From Phycisphaeraceae bacterium (GTDB lineage: Bacteria > Planctomycetota > Phycisphaerae > Phycisphaerales > UBA1924): 64,000 bases of DNA. A program made the position numbers and the translations under genes. This document shows, in pieces, positions 34,765 through 43,600 of the stretch. A model generated the notes under the pieces. It worked only from the letters and a program-made list of their open reading frames with translations, was not told the origin of the DNA and did not search any database. The DNA lies in the NCBI GenBank assembly GCA_019636675.1, contig JAHBXC010000001.1:1361007-1425006 (forward strand), given 5' to 3'. The first letter of the stretch is position 1. Each line of letters starts with the position of its first letter.

Positions 34765-35601
34765 TTACGCCTGGAAGCGCCGGCTCCACCACTGGAGCGC
34801 GTTGATGACGAGCAGCATCACGAACGACACGATGAGCATCACCACCCCGATCGCCGTCGCGCCGAGGTAATCGAACTGCTCAAGACGGATCAGGATCAGC
34901 AGCGGCGCGATCTCGGTCTTGAAGGGCATGTTGCCGGCGATGAAGTACACGGACCCAAACTCACCCACCGCCCGCGCGAACGCGAGCGAGAACCCGGTGA
35001 GTAGGGATGGCAGCACCGTGGGCAGGATCACGCGACGGAAGGTCTGCCAGCGTGACGCGCCGAGCGACGCCGACGCCTCCTCGATCTCCGCTTCCAGTTC
35101 CTCGAGCGCCGGCTGCAGCGTGCGCACCACGAACGGCAGACCGATCAGCGTGAGCGCGATCACGATCCCGGGCCACGCGTACGCGACCTGGATCCCTAGC
35201 GGCTCGAGCCAGCGCCCGACCCAGCCAGTGTGCGCGTAGAGCGTTGTCAGCGCGATGCCCGACACCGCCGTGGGCAGCGCGAAGGGCAGGTCAACGATCG
35301 CATCAACGATGCGCTTGCCCGGGAACGAGTACCTCACGAGCACCCACGCGACGATGAAGCCGAACACCATGTTGATCGTCGCACCAGCGAGCGACGCGCC
35401 GAACGTCACCCGGTACGCGGCGACCACGCGCGGATCGGTGACCGCGCTGCCCCAGAACTCCGAGAACGACATCCGCGTGGTAAACAGCACCAGCCCACCC
35501 AGCGGGATCAGCAGCAGCAGCGTCATGTACAGCAGCGTGAAGCCCATGGTCAGGCCGAAGCCGGGCAGAACGCTGTGCTGTCGGAACCTGTACGAAGCCA
35601 T
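34765..35601 (-). CDS. cysT: Sulfate ABC transporter permease CysT (CysU)
   Basis: 278 residues, about six helices. It opens with 'VLPGFGLTMGFTLLYMTLLLLIPLGG', typical of CysT. The cytoplasmic coupling loop is 'EEASASLGASRWQTFRRVILPTVLPSLLTGF', followed by 'FARAVGEFGSVYFIAGNMPF'. It pairs with CysW in the membrane. A 111-base gap separates it from the binding-protein gene upstream, the largest gap in this operon; no terminator is visible there. Confidence 0.94.
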   Translation of the reverse strand: MASYRFRQHSVLPGFGLTMGFTLLYMTLLLLIPLGGLVLFTTRMSFSEFWGSAVTDPRVVAAYRVTFGASLAGATINMVFGFIVAWVLVRYSFPGKRIVDAIVDLPFALPTAVSGIALTTLYAHTGWVGRWLEPLGIQVAYAWPGIVIALTLIGLPFVVRTLQPALEELEAEIEEASASLGASRWQTFRRVILPTVLPSLLTGFSLAFARAVGEFGSVYFIAGNMPFKTEIAPLLILIRLEQFDYLGATAIGVVMLIVSFVMLLVINALQWWSRRFQA

Positions 35602-35712
35602 GCCTGCAACCCTTCGCGAAGGCCGAGAACCGGGAGCGATTCATGAACGCGCACCGCACCCGGGCGGCAGCGCACGGGTGCGAGAACGCGAGGAGGAAGA
35701 GCACACGACCGC

Positions 35713-36774
35713 TCAGCGCCCGGGCGCGTAGATCTGGTCGAACTTGCCGCCATCGGCGAAGTGCACGCGGTTCGCCTCGTTCCACCCTCCGAACACCTCG
35801 TCGATCGTGAAGAGGTCGATCGACGGGAACTGGCTCCGATACTTGGCGACCGCGTCGGGGTCGACCGGCCGGTAATAGTTCTTGCCCGCGATGTCCTGAC
35901 CGACCGGTGAGTAGAGATACTCGAGATACGCCTTCGCGACCTCGGTCGTGCCGCGCCGCTGCGCGTTGCGATCGATAAGCGCGACGGTCGGCTCCGCCAG
36001 GATGCTGGTGGGCGGGACGACCATCTCGAGCCCCTGTTTGTTCAGCTCATTCGCGCCCAGAAGGATCTCGTTCTCCCAGTTGATGAGCACATCGCCGATG
36101 CGCCGCTGGATGAAGGTGTTGGTCGACCCGCGCGCCGCCCGGTCGAGCACGGGGACATTCCTGTAGATCGCCGCGACGAACTCCTGCGCGCGTCGCTGGG
36201 CGGCGTTCACCTCGTCCGCTCTGGCCGGGTCTTTCAGCGCCGCGACGAAGCCGTCGCCGAGGTCGCGCTTGAGGGAATACCCCCACATCGCGAGGTAGTT
36301 CCACCGCGCCGCGCCAGAGGTCTTCGGGTTCGCCGTGATCACCTGCACATCGGCCCGTGCGAGGTCACCCCAGTCCTTGATGTTCTTCGGGTTGCCCTTG
36401 CGCACCAGGAACGCCATCGTGGAGGTGTAGGGCGCGTTGTTGTGGGGCAACGTCCCCTGCCAGTCTTTCGGGAGCAGGTCCGAGTTCTCCGCGATCGCGT
36501 CGATGTCGTACGCCAGCGCGAGCGTCACCAGATCCGCCTGCAGCCCGTCGATCACGGCCCTCGCCTGGCTGCCCGAACCGCCGTGCGACATCTGGACATT
36601 CACGGTCTGCCCCGTTTTCTCCTTCCAGTGCTTCGCGAACGCCTCGTTGAACTCCCGGTACAACTCGCGAGTCGGGTCGTACGAGACATTCAGCAGCGTG
36701 ACATTCTGCGCCGAGGCGACAGCCGCGAGCGCGGCCGCGCCGACGACACCCGCGAGGAAACGACGGATTCTCAT
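35713..36774 (-). CDS. sbp: Sulfate-binding periplasmic protein
   Basis: 353 residues; the ATG at 36774 overlaps the stop of the FAD-protein gene (ATGA). A Sec signal peptide ends near VASAQ (residue 23). Family hallmarks are 'NVSYDPTRELYREFNEAF', 'MSHGGSGSQARAVIDGLQAD' (anion-binding Ser/Gly loop), 'TANPKTSGAARWNYLAMWGY' and the C-terminal 'FGGWNEANRVHFADGGKFDQ'. It captures sulfate, or possibly thiosulfate, for CysTWA. Its position downstream of a cysteine dioxygenase and an FAD protein is unusual for a sulfate uptake operon and leaves open a related sulfur oxyanion as ligand. Confidence 0.93.
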   Translation of the reverse strand: MRIRRFLAGVVGAAALAAVASAQNVTLLNVSYDPTRELYREFNEAFAKHWKEKTGQTVNVQMSHGGSGSQARAVIDGLQADLVTLALAYDIDAIAENSDLLPKDWQGTLPHNNAPYTSTMAFLVRKGNPKNIKDWGDLARADVQVITANPKTSGAARWNYLAMWGYSLKRDLGDGFVAALKDPARADEVNAAQRRAQEFVAAIYRNVPVLDRAARGSTNTFIQRRIGDVLINWENEILLGANELNKQGLEMVVPPTSILAEPTVALIDRNAQRRGTTEVAKAYLEYLYSPVGQDIAGKNYYRPVDPDAVAKYRSQFPSIDLFTIDEVFGGWNEANRVHFADGGKFDQIYAPGR

Positions 36775-38198
36775 CGGATGATCTCCTTGATCGGCTGGTG
36801 TGCGTTCTGGATCGGAACGGTCAAGTCGAGGCGTTTCAGCACGCGCGGCGCGATCGCCGCCGCCTGCTGGCTTATCTCGGGGACAGCGGTGCTCTCCCAC
36901 GACTCGCCGCGCCGGAGCGGGCCCACGAGGGTCACGCGGTCGTTCGGGCGCCCGCCGCGGGTGATCGCGTCCCCGTGCTCGTCGCAGTCGACGCCCAGGC
37001 CCAGCGGGTCGCGCCGGATCTCCCCGGAGTCGATCAGCGACTCGAGCAGCGCCGAGCGCGATTTCGCGATGTCCGGCTCGGGCCCGGTGCACAGGATCAC
37101 CGCGCCGAAGGCCTCGCGCGTCACCGTGCCGGACCGCTTCTCCCGGTGCTCGACCTCGATCCTGCCGGCGCGATCGTTCACGCTCAGGATGGTCGAAGCG
37201 CCAACCCGCAACACGCCGCGATCGCGCAGCAGCGCCACGCACGCCGCCGTTTCCAACGGGCAGCGGTGCCGGTGCGCATCCCAATAGACCGAGAGTCGCG
37301 CCATGAAGCGCTGGCGCTCCGCGTGCGAGAGTGACCTCCACAGCCGCGCCGTGTGGGGGCGCAGCGAGTCCAGCACCCCGCGCCACTCGTGCGAGCCGGC
37401 GCGTTCACGCACCGCGCGGGTCAGCGACATCAGGTCGCCGCCCCCCAGCGCCGCGGCCCACTCCTTGTGCAACGCGGGGTCCGAGGGCCCGTGGGTGTGC
37501 GAGGGCAGCCCGCGCCTCGACAACGCCACGATCTCGCCCGTGTACCCGGCACGCGCGAGCGATATAGCCGCGTCCATCATCGTCAGCCCCACGCCGATGA
37601 GCAGCAGACGCTCGGATCGGCGCGCCGCCTGCGAGAGCAGCGATTCGTCCCACGGGTTGGTGATGAGTCGCGGGTCTCCCGCCAGATGCCGGAACGCAGG
37701 CGGTATCTTCGTCTGGCCGTGGCCCGTCGCCAGCACGACCTGATCGGCGCCGACTTCAACGCCAGACTCCCCGAGAACATCCAGCGCCCCGTCGGTCCGG
37801 CGGCGCACCGCGACGGCGCGCTCGGCGAGGCGATCAAACTCGACCGACGCGTCGCACTCGCGCAGCGCGGAAGACATCGTCCACTCCGCGTACTCCCCGA
37901 GCCATGCGCGAGGCAGGAACGCGCCCGGCTCCACGGGCCTGCCCGTCGAGGCGCACCAGGACGCGAAGTCCCCCGGCTTGTCCGGCCACACGCTCAACTT
38001 CGACGCCGGAACATTCAGCAGCAGGTGCTCGCCGGTCGGGCTGTACGCGATCCCACGCGCGAGCCGGCGCGAGGGCTCGAACAGCCGCACACGCACCGGG
38101 CGCCGCGCGCTCCTCGCCAGATGGCTGACGACCGCGGCCCCCGAAAAGCCACCCCCGATCACCACGATCGTCGGACAATGTGGTCTTGCCTGGATCAC
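36771..38198 (-). CDS. FAD/NAD(P)-binding oxidoreductase (NAD_binding_9/YdhS-like)
   Basis: 475 residues from a GTG at 38198 that overlaps the dioxygenase stop (GTGA). The N-terminal dinucleotide fingerprint is 'IVVIGGGFSGAAVVSHLA'. It is followed by 'GIAYSPTGEHLLLNVPASKLSVWPD', characteristic of the FAD-NAD(P)-binding family that includes E. coli YdhS. A second nucleotide-binding region is 'ERLLLIGVGLTMMDAAISLA' (about 195-214), and 'AVILCTGPEPDI' lies near the C-terminus. The reaction is not known for this family. Coupling on both sides, to cysteine dioxygenase and to the sulfate-binding protein, suggests an oxidation or reduction step in organosulfur metabolism (inference). It lacks a signal peptide and should be cytoplasmic. 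Confidence 0.82.
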   Translation of the reverse strand: MIQARPHCPTIVVIGGGFSGAAVVSHLARSARRPVRVRLFEPSRRLARGIAYSPTGEHLLLNVPASKLSVWPDKPGDFASWCASTGRPVEPGAFLPRAWLGEYAEWTMSSALRECDASVEFDRLAERAVAVRRRTDGALDVLGESGVEVGADQVVLATGHGQTKIPPAFRHLAGDPRLITNPWDESLLSQAARRSERLLLIGVGLTMMDAAISLARAGYTGEIVALSRRGLPSHTHGPSDPALHKEWAAALGGGDLMSLTRAVRERAGSHEWRGVLDSLRPHTARLWRSLSHAERQRFMARLSVYWDAHRHRCPLETAACVALLRDRGVLRVGASTILSVNDRAGRIEVEHREKRSGTVTREAFGAVILCTGPEPDIAKSRSALLESLIDSGEIRRDPLGLGVDCDEHGDAITRGGRPNDRVTLVGPLRRGESWESTAVPEISQQAAAIAPRVLKRLDLTVPIQNAHQPIKEIIR

Positions 38199-38704
38199 GC
38201 GCCCTCCCCTTCCGCTGCCCGGTGCACGCGCATCCGCGCATCGGGCCGGTACACATGGAGCGTCACGAGCGTCTCGCCCGACGATGCGTCGTTGCCCAGC
38301 GAATGGATGTCGTCGCCCAGCGACGCGATCACCGAGCCGGGCAGGAAGCGGTCCTCACTCTCCAGCCGCGCCAGGCCCTCCGTGTCGAGCGCGTATCGGC
38401 GCTCCACCGCCACGCCGCGCACCACGCGGAACACGCACTCAACCCCATCGTGGTCGTGGATGTCGCTGAACTGCCCGGGCAGCCACGCGATCAGCAGCGC
38501 GACCGCCCGATCGTCGCGCCACAACTCTGTGCGGCAATACCGCGCGTCGTCGGTCGGGACCCTGTCCGGCAGCATCGACGCGAGATCTCCCGACAGCGCC
38601 CGGGCCACGCCCTCGGGACGCTCCGCCCCCGCCGCCTCCACGAACACGGCCGCGAGGGGTTCGCCCAGAGGGAACGCGTCTGGGATGACCAGTCGTGACG
38701 ACAC
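38195..38704 (-). CDS. Cysteine dioxygenase (cupin)
   Basis: 169 residues from GTG at 38704. A longer frame from GTG 38776 is rejected because a -24/-12 promoter match lies inside it. It is a cupin-fold thiol dioxygenase. By local alignment from memory with rat cysteine dioxygenase, the catalytic set is present: Tyr56 and Arg58 (rat Tyr58/Arg60, substrate carboxylate), iron ligands His83, His85 and His134, Trp74, and the Thr148-His150-Tyr152 triad (rat Ser153/His155/Tyr157). Cys90 sits five residues after His85, the place of rat Cys93, which crosslinks to Tyr157 and is usually Gly in bacteria. The Arg argues for cysteine rather than 3-mercaptopropionate. The product would be cysteine sulfinate. 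It is the first gene of the sulfur operon. Confidence 0.85.
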   Translation of the reverse strand: MSSRLVIPDAFPLGEPLAAVFVEAAGAERPEGVARALSGDLASMLPDRVPTDDARYCRTELWRDDRAVALLIAWLPGQFSDIHDHDGVECVFRVVRGVAVERRYALDTEGLARLESEDRFLPGSVIASLGDDIHSLGNDASSGETLVTLHVYRPDARMRVHRAAEGEGA

Positions 38705-38741
38705 GCCGGGAGAATGGCAATCCCCGTGCCTCAGCAAAAGT

Positions 38742-38762
38742 CCGAGAAAAGCTTCGTGCCAG
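38742..38762 (-). promoter_or_regulatory. Sigma-54 (-24/-12) promoter of the sulfur operon
   Basis: The minus strand reads CTGGCACGA-AGC-TTTTCT. The first nine bases match the YTGGCACGR half exactly, with the correct 3-base spacer and TT of TTGCW; the -12 GC is replaced by TC. The predicted start of transcription is near 38735, about 31 bases before the dioxygenase GTG. Confidence 0.7.
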
Positions 38763-38811
38763 CCACAGAGACCCACATCCCATGCTTAGCCACGATATTT
38801 CACGATTTGAG

Positions 38812-38827
38812 CCGTTGCTGGCAACGG
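38812..38827. promoter_or_regulatory. Upstream activator site: 16-bp dyad CCGTTGC-TG-GCAACGG
   Basis: Perfect 7-bp arms with a 2-base spacer. Its position is about -77 to -92 from the predicted sigma-54 start and 21 bases before the activator's own ATG, so it could serve both activation of the sulfur operon and autoregulation. Confidence 0.6.
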
Positions 38828-38848
38828 ATTCCCGCGATATACAACAGC

Positions 38849-40351
38849 ATGGACCCCCTCACTTTGCTCCAACTCTCACTCTGGCGCGAGGCGTGTCGCC
38901 ATATCGATGTCGTCGACTCGATCGCGGACCTGGCGGGGGCCATCGCTGCCGCTGTCCCTCTCGATGCGATGTGGGTCTTTACCCTCTCGGGCGGCCGGTG
39001 CGCCCTCGCCGCGTCGTGGGGCGTCAAACCGGTGCGCGTGTCGGTCGATCGCGACGACGCCCTCTCCCTCGAACGCTTCGCGCGCCGAGGGGGCATCGCC
39101 ACATTCAACCCATCGCGTCCCGGGCAGAGTCTCCTTCGCCCCCTCGCCCCGACCCTCGGCGATCAACGAGTGATCTGCGGCGCCCTCGGTCGTGAAGGAC
39201 AGCCCGAGGGCGTCGTCGCGTGGCGTCTCGCGCGAGACGCCGAACTCACCGACGAAGCCTCGCGACTCCTCGCCGCAACCCTCGAACCGCTTGCTGTCGC
39301 GCTCGACACCTCCAACCGCTTCCACGAACTGGAATCACTCCGACGCGCCGCCGAAGCCGACCGTCAGGCCGCGATGCGCCGGCTCGGGCGCGAATCACTC
39401 GACGAAGAGATCATCGGCGCACGCGGCGGCCTGCGCGCCGTGCTTGAACGCGTGGACCTCGTCGCGAAGTCCGATGTCCCCACTCTTATCCTCGGCGAGA
39501 CCGGCTCGGGCAAAGAGGTCATCGCCCGCGCCATCCACGATCGCTCGTCCCGACGTGAAGGACCCTTCATTCGCGTCAACTGCGGCGCCATCCCGCCCGA
39601 ACTCATCGACTCGCAACTCTTCGGACACGAGCGCGGGGCGTTCACCGGCGCCACCGATCAACGCCAGGGGTGGTTCGAGCGCGCCGACACCGGCACGCTC
39701 TTCCTCGACGAGATCGGCGATCTGCCAGCCGCCGCGCAGGTGCGCCTGCTCCGCGTCATTCAGGAGGGCGCGTTAGAACGCGTCGGTGGGCAGAGCGCGA
39801 TCCGTGTTGATTGCCGAATTGTCGCAGCGACGCACCGCGACCTCGCCGGTATGGTCCGCACGGGTTCCTTCCGAGAGGACCTGTGGTACCGGCTCGCGGT
39901 CTTCCCGATCGTGCTGCCCCCTCTGCGTGAGCGGCGTGAGGACCTCTCCTCGCTCGCAGATCACTTCGCGCGCCGCGCCTCGACTCGCTTCGGTTTGACC
40001 GAGTTCGTGGTCACCACCGACGACCTCGCAATGCTCGCACGCTACGACTGGCCGGGCAATGTGCGCGAACTCGCCGCCGTCATCGACCGCGCCGCGCTCC
40101 TGGGCGCGAACGGTCGCCTCGCGCTCGCCGCCGCCATGGGCGCCACCCCCGCCCCATCGCCCCGCCCCGGCGCCGACGCCCCCTCCCCCGCCGCGCCCGC
40201 AACCCTCGACGACGCGATCCGCGCGCACATCCGCGCCGCCCTCGAACGCTCCCGAGGCAAGGTCGAGGGCCCCGGCGGCGCCGCCGAGATGCTCGCGATC
40301 AACCCCAACACACTCCGCTCCAAGATGCGAAAGCTCCGCGTCCAACGCTGA
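38849..40351 (+). CDS. Sigma-54-dependent transcriptional activator (GAF-like, AAA+, Fis HTH)
   Basis: 500 residues. The ATG at 38849 gives a natural N-terminus; longer frames run into the intergenic dyad. Residues 10-155 form a GAF-like sensor ('VPLDAMWVFTLSGGRCALAA'). A short coiled linker follows. The AAA+ domain has Walker A GETGSGKE (216-223), GAFTGA (263-268, contact with sigma-54), Walker B 'TLFLDEIGD' (283-291) and 'WYRLAVFPIVLPPLRER'. A Pro/Ala-rich linker leads to a Fis-type helix-turn-helix at about 455-500 ('AAEMLAINPNTLRSKMRKL'). The domain order is that of NorR and related regulators. It is divergent from the sulfur operon, whose promoter matches the -24/-12 consensus, so it is the likely activator. 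The GAF ligand is unknown. Confidence 0.92.
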   Translation: MDPLTLLQLSLWREACRHIDVVDSIADLAGAIAAAVPLDAMWVFTLSGGRCALAASWGVKPVRVSVDRDDALSLERFARRGGIATFNPSRPGQSLLRPLAPTLGDQRVICGALGREGQPEGVVAWRLARDAELTDEASRLLAATLEPLAVALDTSNRFHELESLRRAAEADRQAAMRRLGRESLDEEIIGARGGLRAVLERVDLVAKSDVPTLILGETGSGKEVIARAIHDRSSRREGPFIRVNCGAIPPELIDSQLFGHERGAFTGATDQRQGWFERADTGTLFLDEIGDLPAAAQVRLLRVIQEGALERVGGQSAIRVDCRIVAATHRDLAGMVRTGSFREDLWYRLAVFPIVLPPLRERREDLSSLADHFARRASTRFGLTEFVVTTDDLAMLARYDWPGNVRELAAVIDRAALLGANGRLALAAAMGATPAPSPRPGADAPSPAAPATLDDAIRAHIRAALERSRGKVEGPGGAAEMLAINPNTLRSKMRKLRVQR

Positions 40352-40388
40352 CCCCCGCCCCCGCCCCCTCGCCCCGCTCGCCCCGCTC

Positions 40389-40497
40389 GCGGGGAGAGGG
40401 TGGACGCGCAGCGGCCGGGTGAGGGGAGCGCTGCCAGCGATTCACCTTCCACACAAACACAACCAACGAAGACCCCTCACCCCAACCCTCTCCCCGC
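40389..40497. repeat. Nested inverted repeat (large hairpin) after the activator gene
   Basis: Outer perfect 13-bp arms at 40389-40401 and 40485-40497 (GCGGGGAGAGGGT and its complement) and inner perfect 10-bp arms at 40417-40426 and 40473-40482 (GGGTGAGGGG and its complement) share one axis. It may terminate the activator transcript. Similar CCCTC/GAGGG sequence recurs inside the restriction enzyme gene. Confidence 0.65.
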
Positions 40498-40512
40498 CGC
40501 TGCGCGACAGGG

Positions 40513-40583
40513 AGAGGGGGCCTGACCGGGGGCGGGGGCCGGACCGGGGGCCGGGGGCCGGGGGGCCGGGGGCCGGGGGCCGC
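40513..40583. repeat. G-run array (GGGGGCCG-type) with quadruplex potential
   Basis: About 70 bases made almost entirely of runs of five or six G separated by CC, CCG or CCGGACC. Four or more G-runs at short spacing could fold as a G-quadruplex on the plus strand. It ends about 37 bases before the restriction-methylation gene start. Confidence 0.6.
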
Positions 40584-40619
40584 TTGCACTTCGCCCCCAT
40601 CCCGCGACAATGCCCGCCC

Positions 40620-43600
40620 ATGTCGCCTTCCGGCCACCTCACCCCTGCCGCCTTCGTCGCCAAATGGTCCGGCGCGACGCTCACCGAGCGCTCCGCCTCC
40701 CAGCAGTATTTCCTCGACCTCTGCGACCTCCTGGGCCAGCCCTCCCCCGCTTCCCACGACAAGACCGGCGCCGAGTACACCTTCGAGAAGGGCATCAGCG
40801 TCAGCGCCCCGGCCTCCTCCGGCTCCAAAGGCCAGTACGGCTTCGCCGATGTCTGGTGGCGCAACAAGTTCGCCTGGGAGTTCAAGCGCGCCGGGCGCCA
40901 CCGCGACCTCCACGCCGCCTACCAGCAACTCCTCCAATACCGCGAAGCCCTCGACAACCCCCCGCTCCTCATCGTCTCCGACCTCGAACGCATCGAGATC
41001 CACACCAACTTCACCGGCGCCGCCAAACGCGTCTACGCCTTCACCCTCGACGACATCGCCAACAACCCCGACGCCCTCGCCACCCTCCGGCGCGTCTTCA
41101 ACGACCCCTATTCCCTCCGCCCCGAACAGACCACCGAGCAGGTCACCGAACTCGTCGCGCGCAAGATCGGCGAACTCGCCCAGCGTCTGCGCGATCGCGG
41201 CCACGACCCGCACGACGCCGCGCACTTCCTCATGAAGTGCATGTTCTGCCTCTTCGCCGAAGATGTGCAGCTCCTCCCGCCCAAGACCTTCCACAACCTG
41301 CTCACCCGCGCCGCCGACGCGCTCGCCAAAGGCACCGCCACCGAAGACAAAGTCACCGCCTGGTTCACCGAACTCTTCCACGCCATGCGCGAGGGCGGTT
41401 TCTTCTGGGGCGCAGAGATCAGCCACTTCAACGGCGGGCTCTTCGACGACAAGCCCGCAATCCCCCTCACCCGCGACGACCTCGGCATCCTCTCCCTCGC
41501 CGCGGCACAAGACTGGTCCTCCGTCGAGCCCGCCATCTTCGGCACGCTCTTCGAACGCTCCCTCGACCCCTCCAAGCGCGCCCAGATCGGCGCGCACTAC
41601 ACCTCGCGCGACGACATCCTCCTCGTCGTCGAGCCCGTCATCGTCGATCCCCTCCGACGCGAATGGCACGAGACGCGCAGCAAGATCGACGAACAGGTCG
41701 AACGCCGACGCGCCGCCACCACCGCGCCCACCAAGAAAAAAGCCGACGAGCAGATCGACCGGCTCCTCAAATCAGCGCAGGAACGCCTCGCCTCCGTCAC
41801 CGTCCTCGACCCGGCCTGCGGCAGCGGGAACTTCCTCTATGTCTCTCTCCAGCGCCTGCTGCACCTCGAAAAAGAAATCATCAACTTCGCCGCGCAAGAG
41901 CACATCGCGCAGTCGCTCTTCCCCCAGGTCAGCCCCACCCAACTGCTGGGCATCGAGATCAACCCCTACGCCGCCGAACTCGCGCAGGTCGTGATCTGGA
42001 TCGGCTACCTGCAGTGGATGCGCGACAACGGCTTCAAGCCCCCCGCCAACCCCATCCTCAAACCCTTCCAATCCATCGAGAACCGCGACGCGATCCTGGC
42101 GTGGGCGATGGAGGACAATGGGCAATCGCCGGAGGGCAACGGGCACTCGGCAATGGGCAATGGGTCTTCTCCTCTTCCCCCCTCCCGCTCGCGGGAGGGG
42201 GCAGGGGGAGGGTCTTCTTTCCCCCCTCCCACTCGTGGGAGGGGGCAGGGGGAGGGTCTTCCTCCGCTGAATCAAGCACCGTCAGATCCAAGACCCTCCC
42301 CTCACCCCTCCCGCGCCGGGGGCCGGGAGGGGGACCTGATGCGCCCCATCCCCGTCTATCAGGAAGGCGCCGTCTGCACCGGCCCCGCCGCCTGGCCCGA
42401 CGCCGACTTCATCGTCGGGAACCCGCCGTTCCTGGGAACGAAGATGCTGCGAGGACACCTCGGCGACGAGTATGTCGAAGCGCTGTTCGCAACATACGAA
42501 GGTCGAATACCCGGCTTCAGCGACTTGTGCTGCTACTGGTTCGAACTTGCTCGCGAGAAGATCGAGAAGTCGCCGCATGTTCGTGCAGGCCTACTCGCGA
42601 CACAAGCAATCCGTAACGGCGCGGCCCGAAAGGTGCTCGAACGCATCAAGGAGACGGGCGAAGTTTTCATGGCTTGGTCCGACCGGGTTTGGATGCTTGA
42701 CGGGGCTGCGGTACAGATTTCCATCGTCGGGTTCGCTGGAAAGCCAAGTGAACCACCCATTCTGAACGGTGTCGTCGTAACGGTCATCAATCCGGATCTC
42801 ACTTCGCAATCTGATACCACGCAGGCTCTTCGGCTGCCAGAGAATTCCAAGATTGGCTTCGTGGGCGATGTCAAGTCCGGAGCGTTTGATGTTGAGTGGC
42901 GTACGGCAAGCAACTGGCTTGCAGAGCCAAACGCCGCAACGGACTCACCGTCGAAAGTGCTTCGGCCTTGGTTCAACGGCTTGGACATCACTTCAAGACG
43001 GCGTGCCATGTGGATCATTGATTTTCCATCTGACATGCCAGTCGCGACGGCATCCAAATTCGGCGCCCCTTTCGAACACGCTCGGGAACATGTGAAGCCG
43101 AAGCGCGACGAGGTCAAGCGCAAGAAGTACCGCGACTACTGGTGGATTCATGCAGAGCCCTGCGACGCTATGCGCGCGGCAGTTGAGCCATGCTCTCGGT
43201 TTATCGTCACGCCGGTTCTGACCAAATTCCGCTTGTTCGCGTGGAGCGAAGGCTCGGCACTTCCCGACCATCAGTTGGTCGCCTTCGCCCGCTCCGACAA
43301 CTACTTCTTCGGCGTCCTCCACTCCTCCGTCCACGAACTCTGGGCGCGCCGGATGGGCACGCAGTTGCGCGAGGCCGAGTCCGGTTTCCGCTACACCCCC
43401 ACCACCTGCTTCGAGACCTTCCCCCTGCCCTGGCCCCCCGGGAAGGAACCCTCGGGCAGCCCGCTCGCGCAGGCCATCGCGCAGGCCGCGAAGGACCTGA
43501 ACGAGCAGCGCGAGCAGTGGCTGAACCCGCCGGCGTGGATCGACGCGATCGCGAAGAAGATCGACGCGCAGGACGACTTCGCCGATGTCGCCGCCGTCAG

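Noticed and set aside
42175..42332. Possible CRISPR-like array
   Set aside because: Only two direct copies with a 2-base gap and one inverted copy, internally palindromic and inside an open frame; no spacers and no cas genes.
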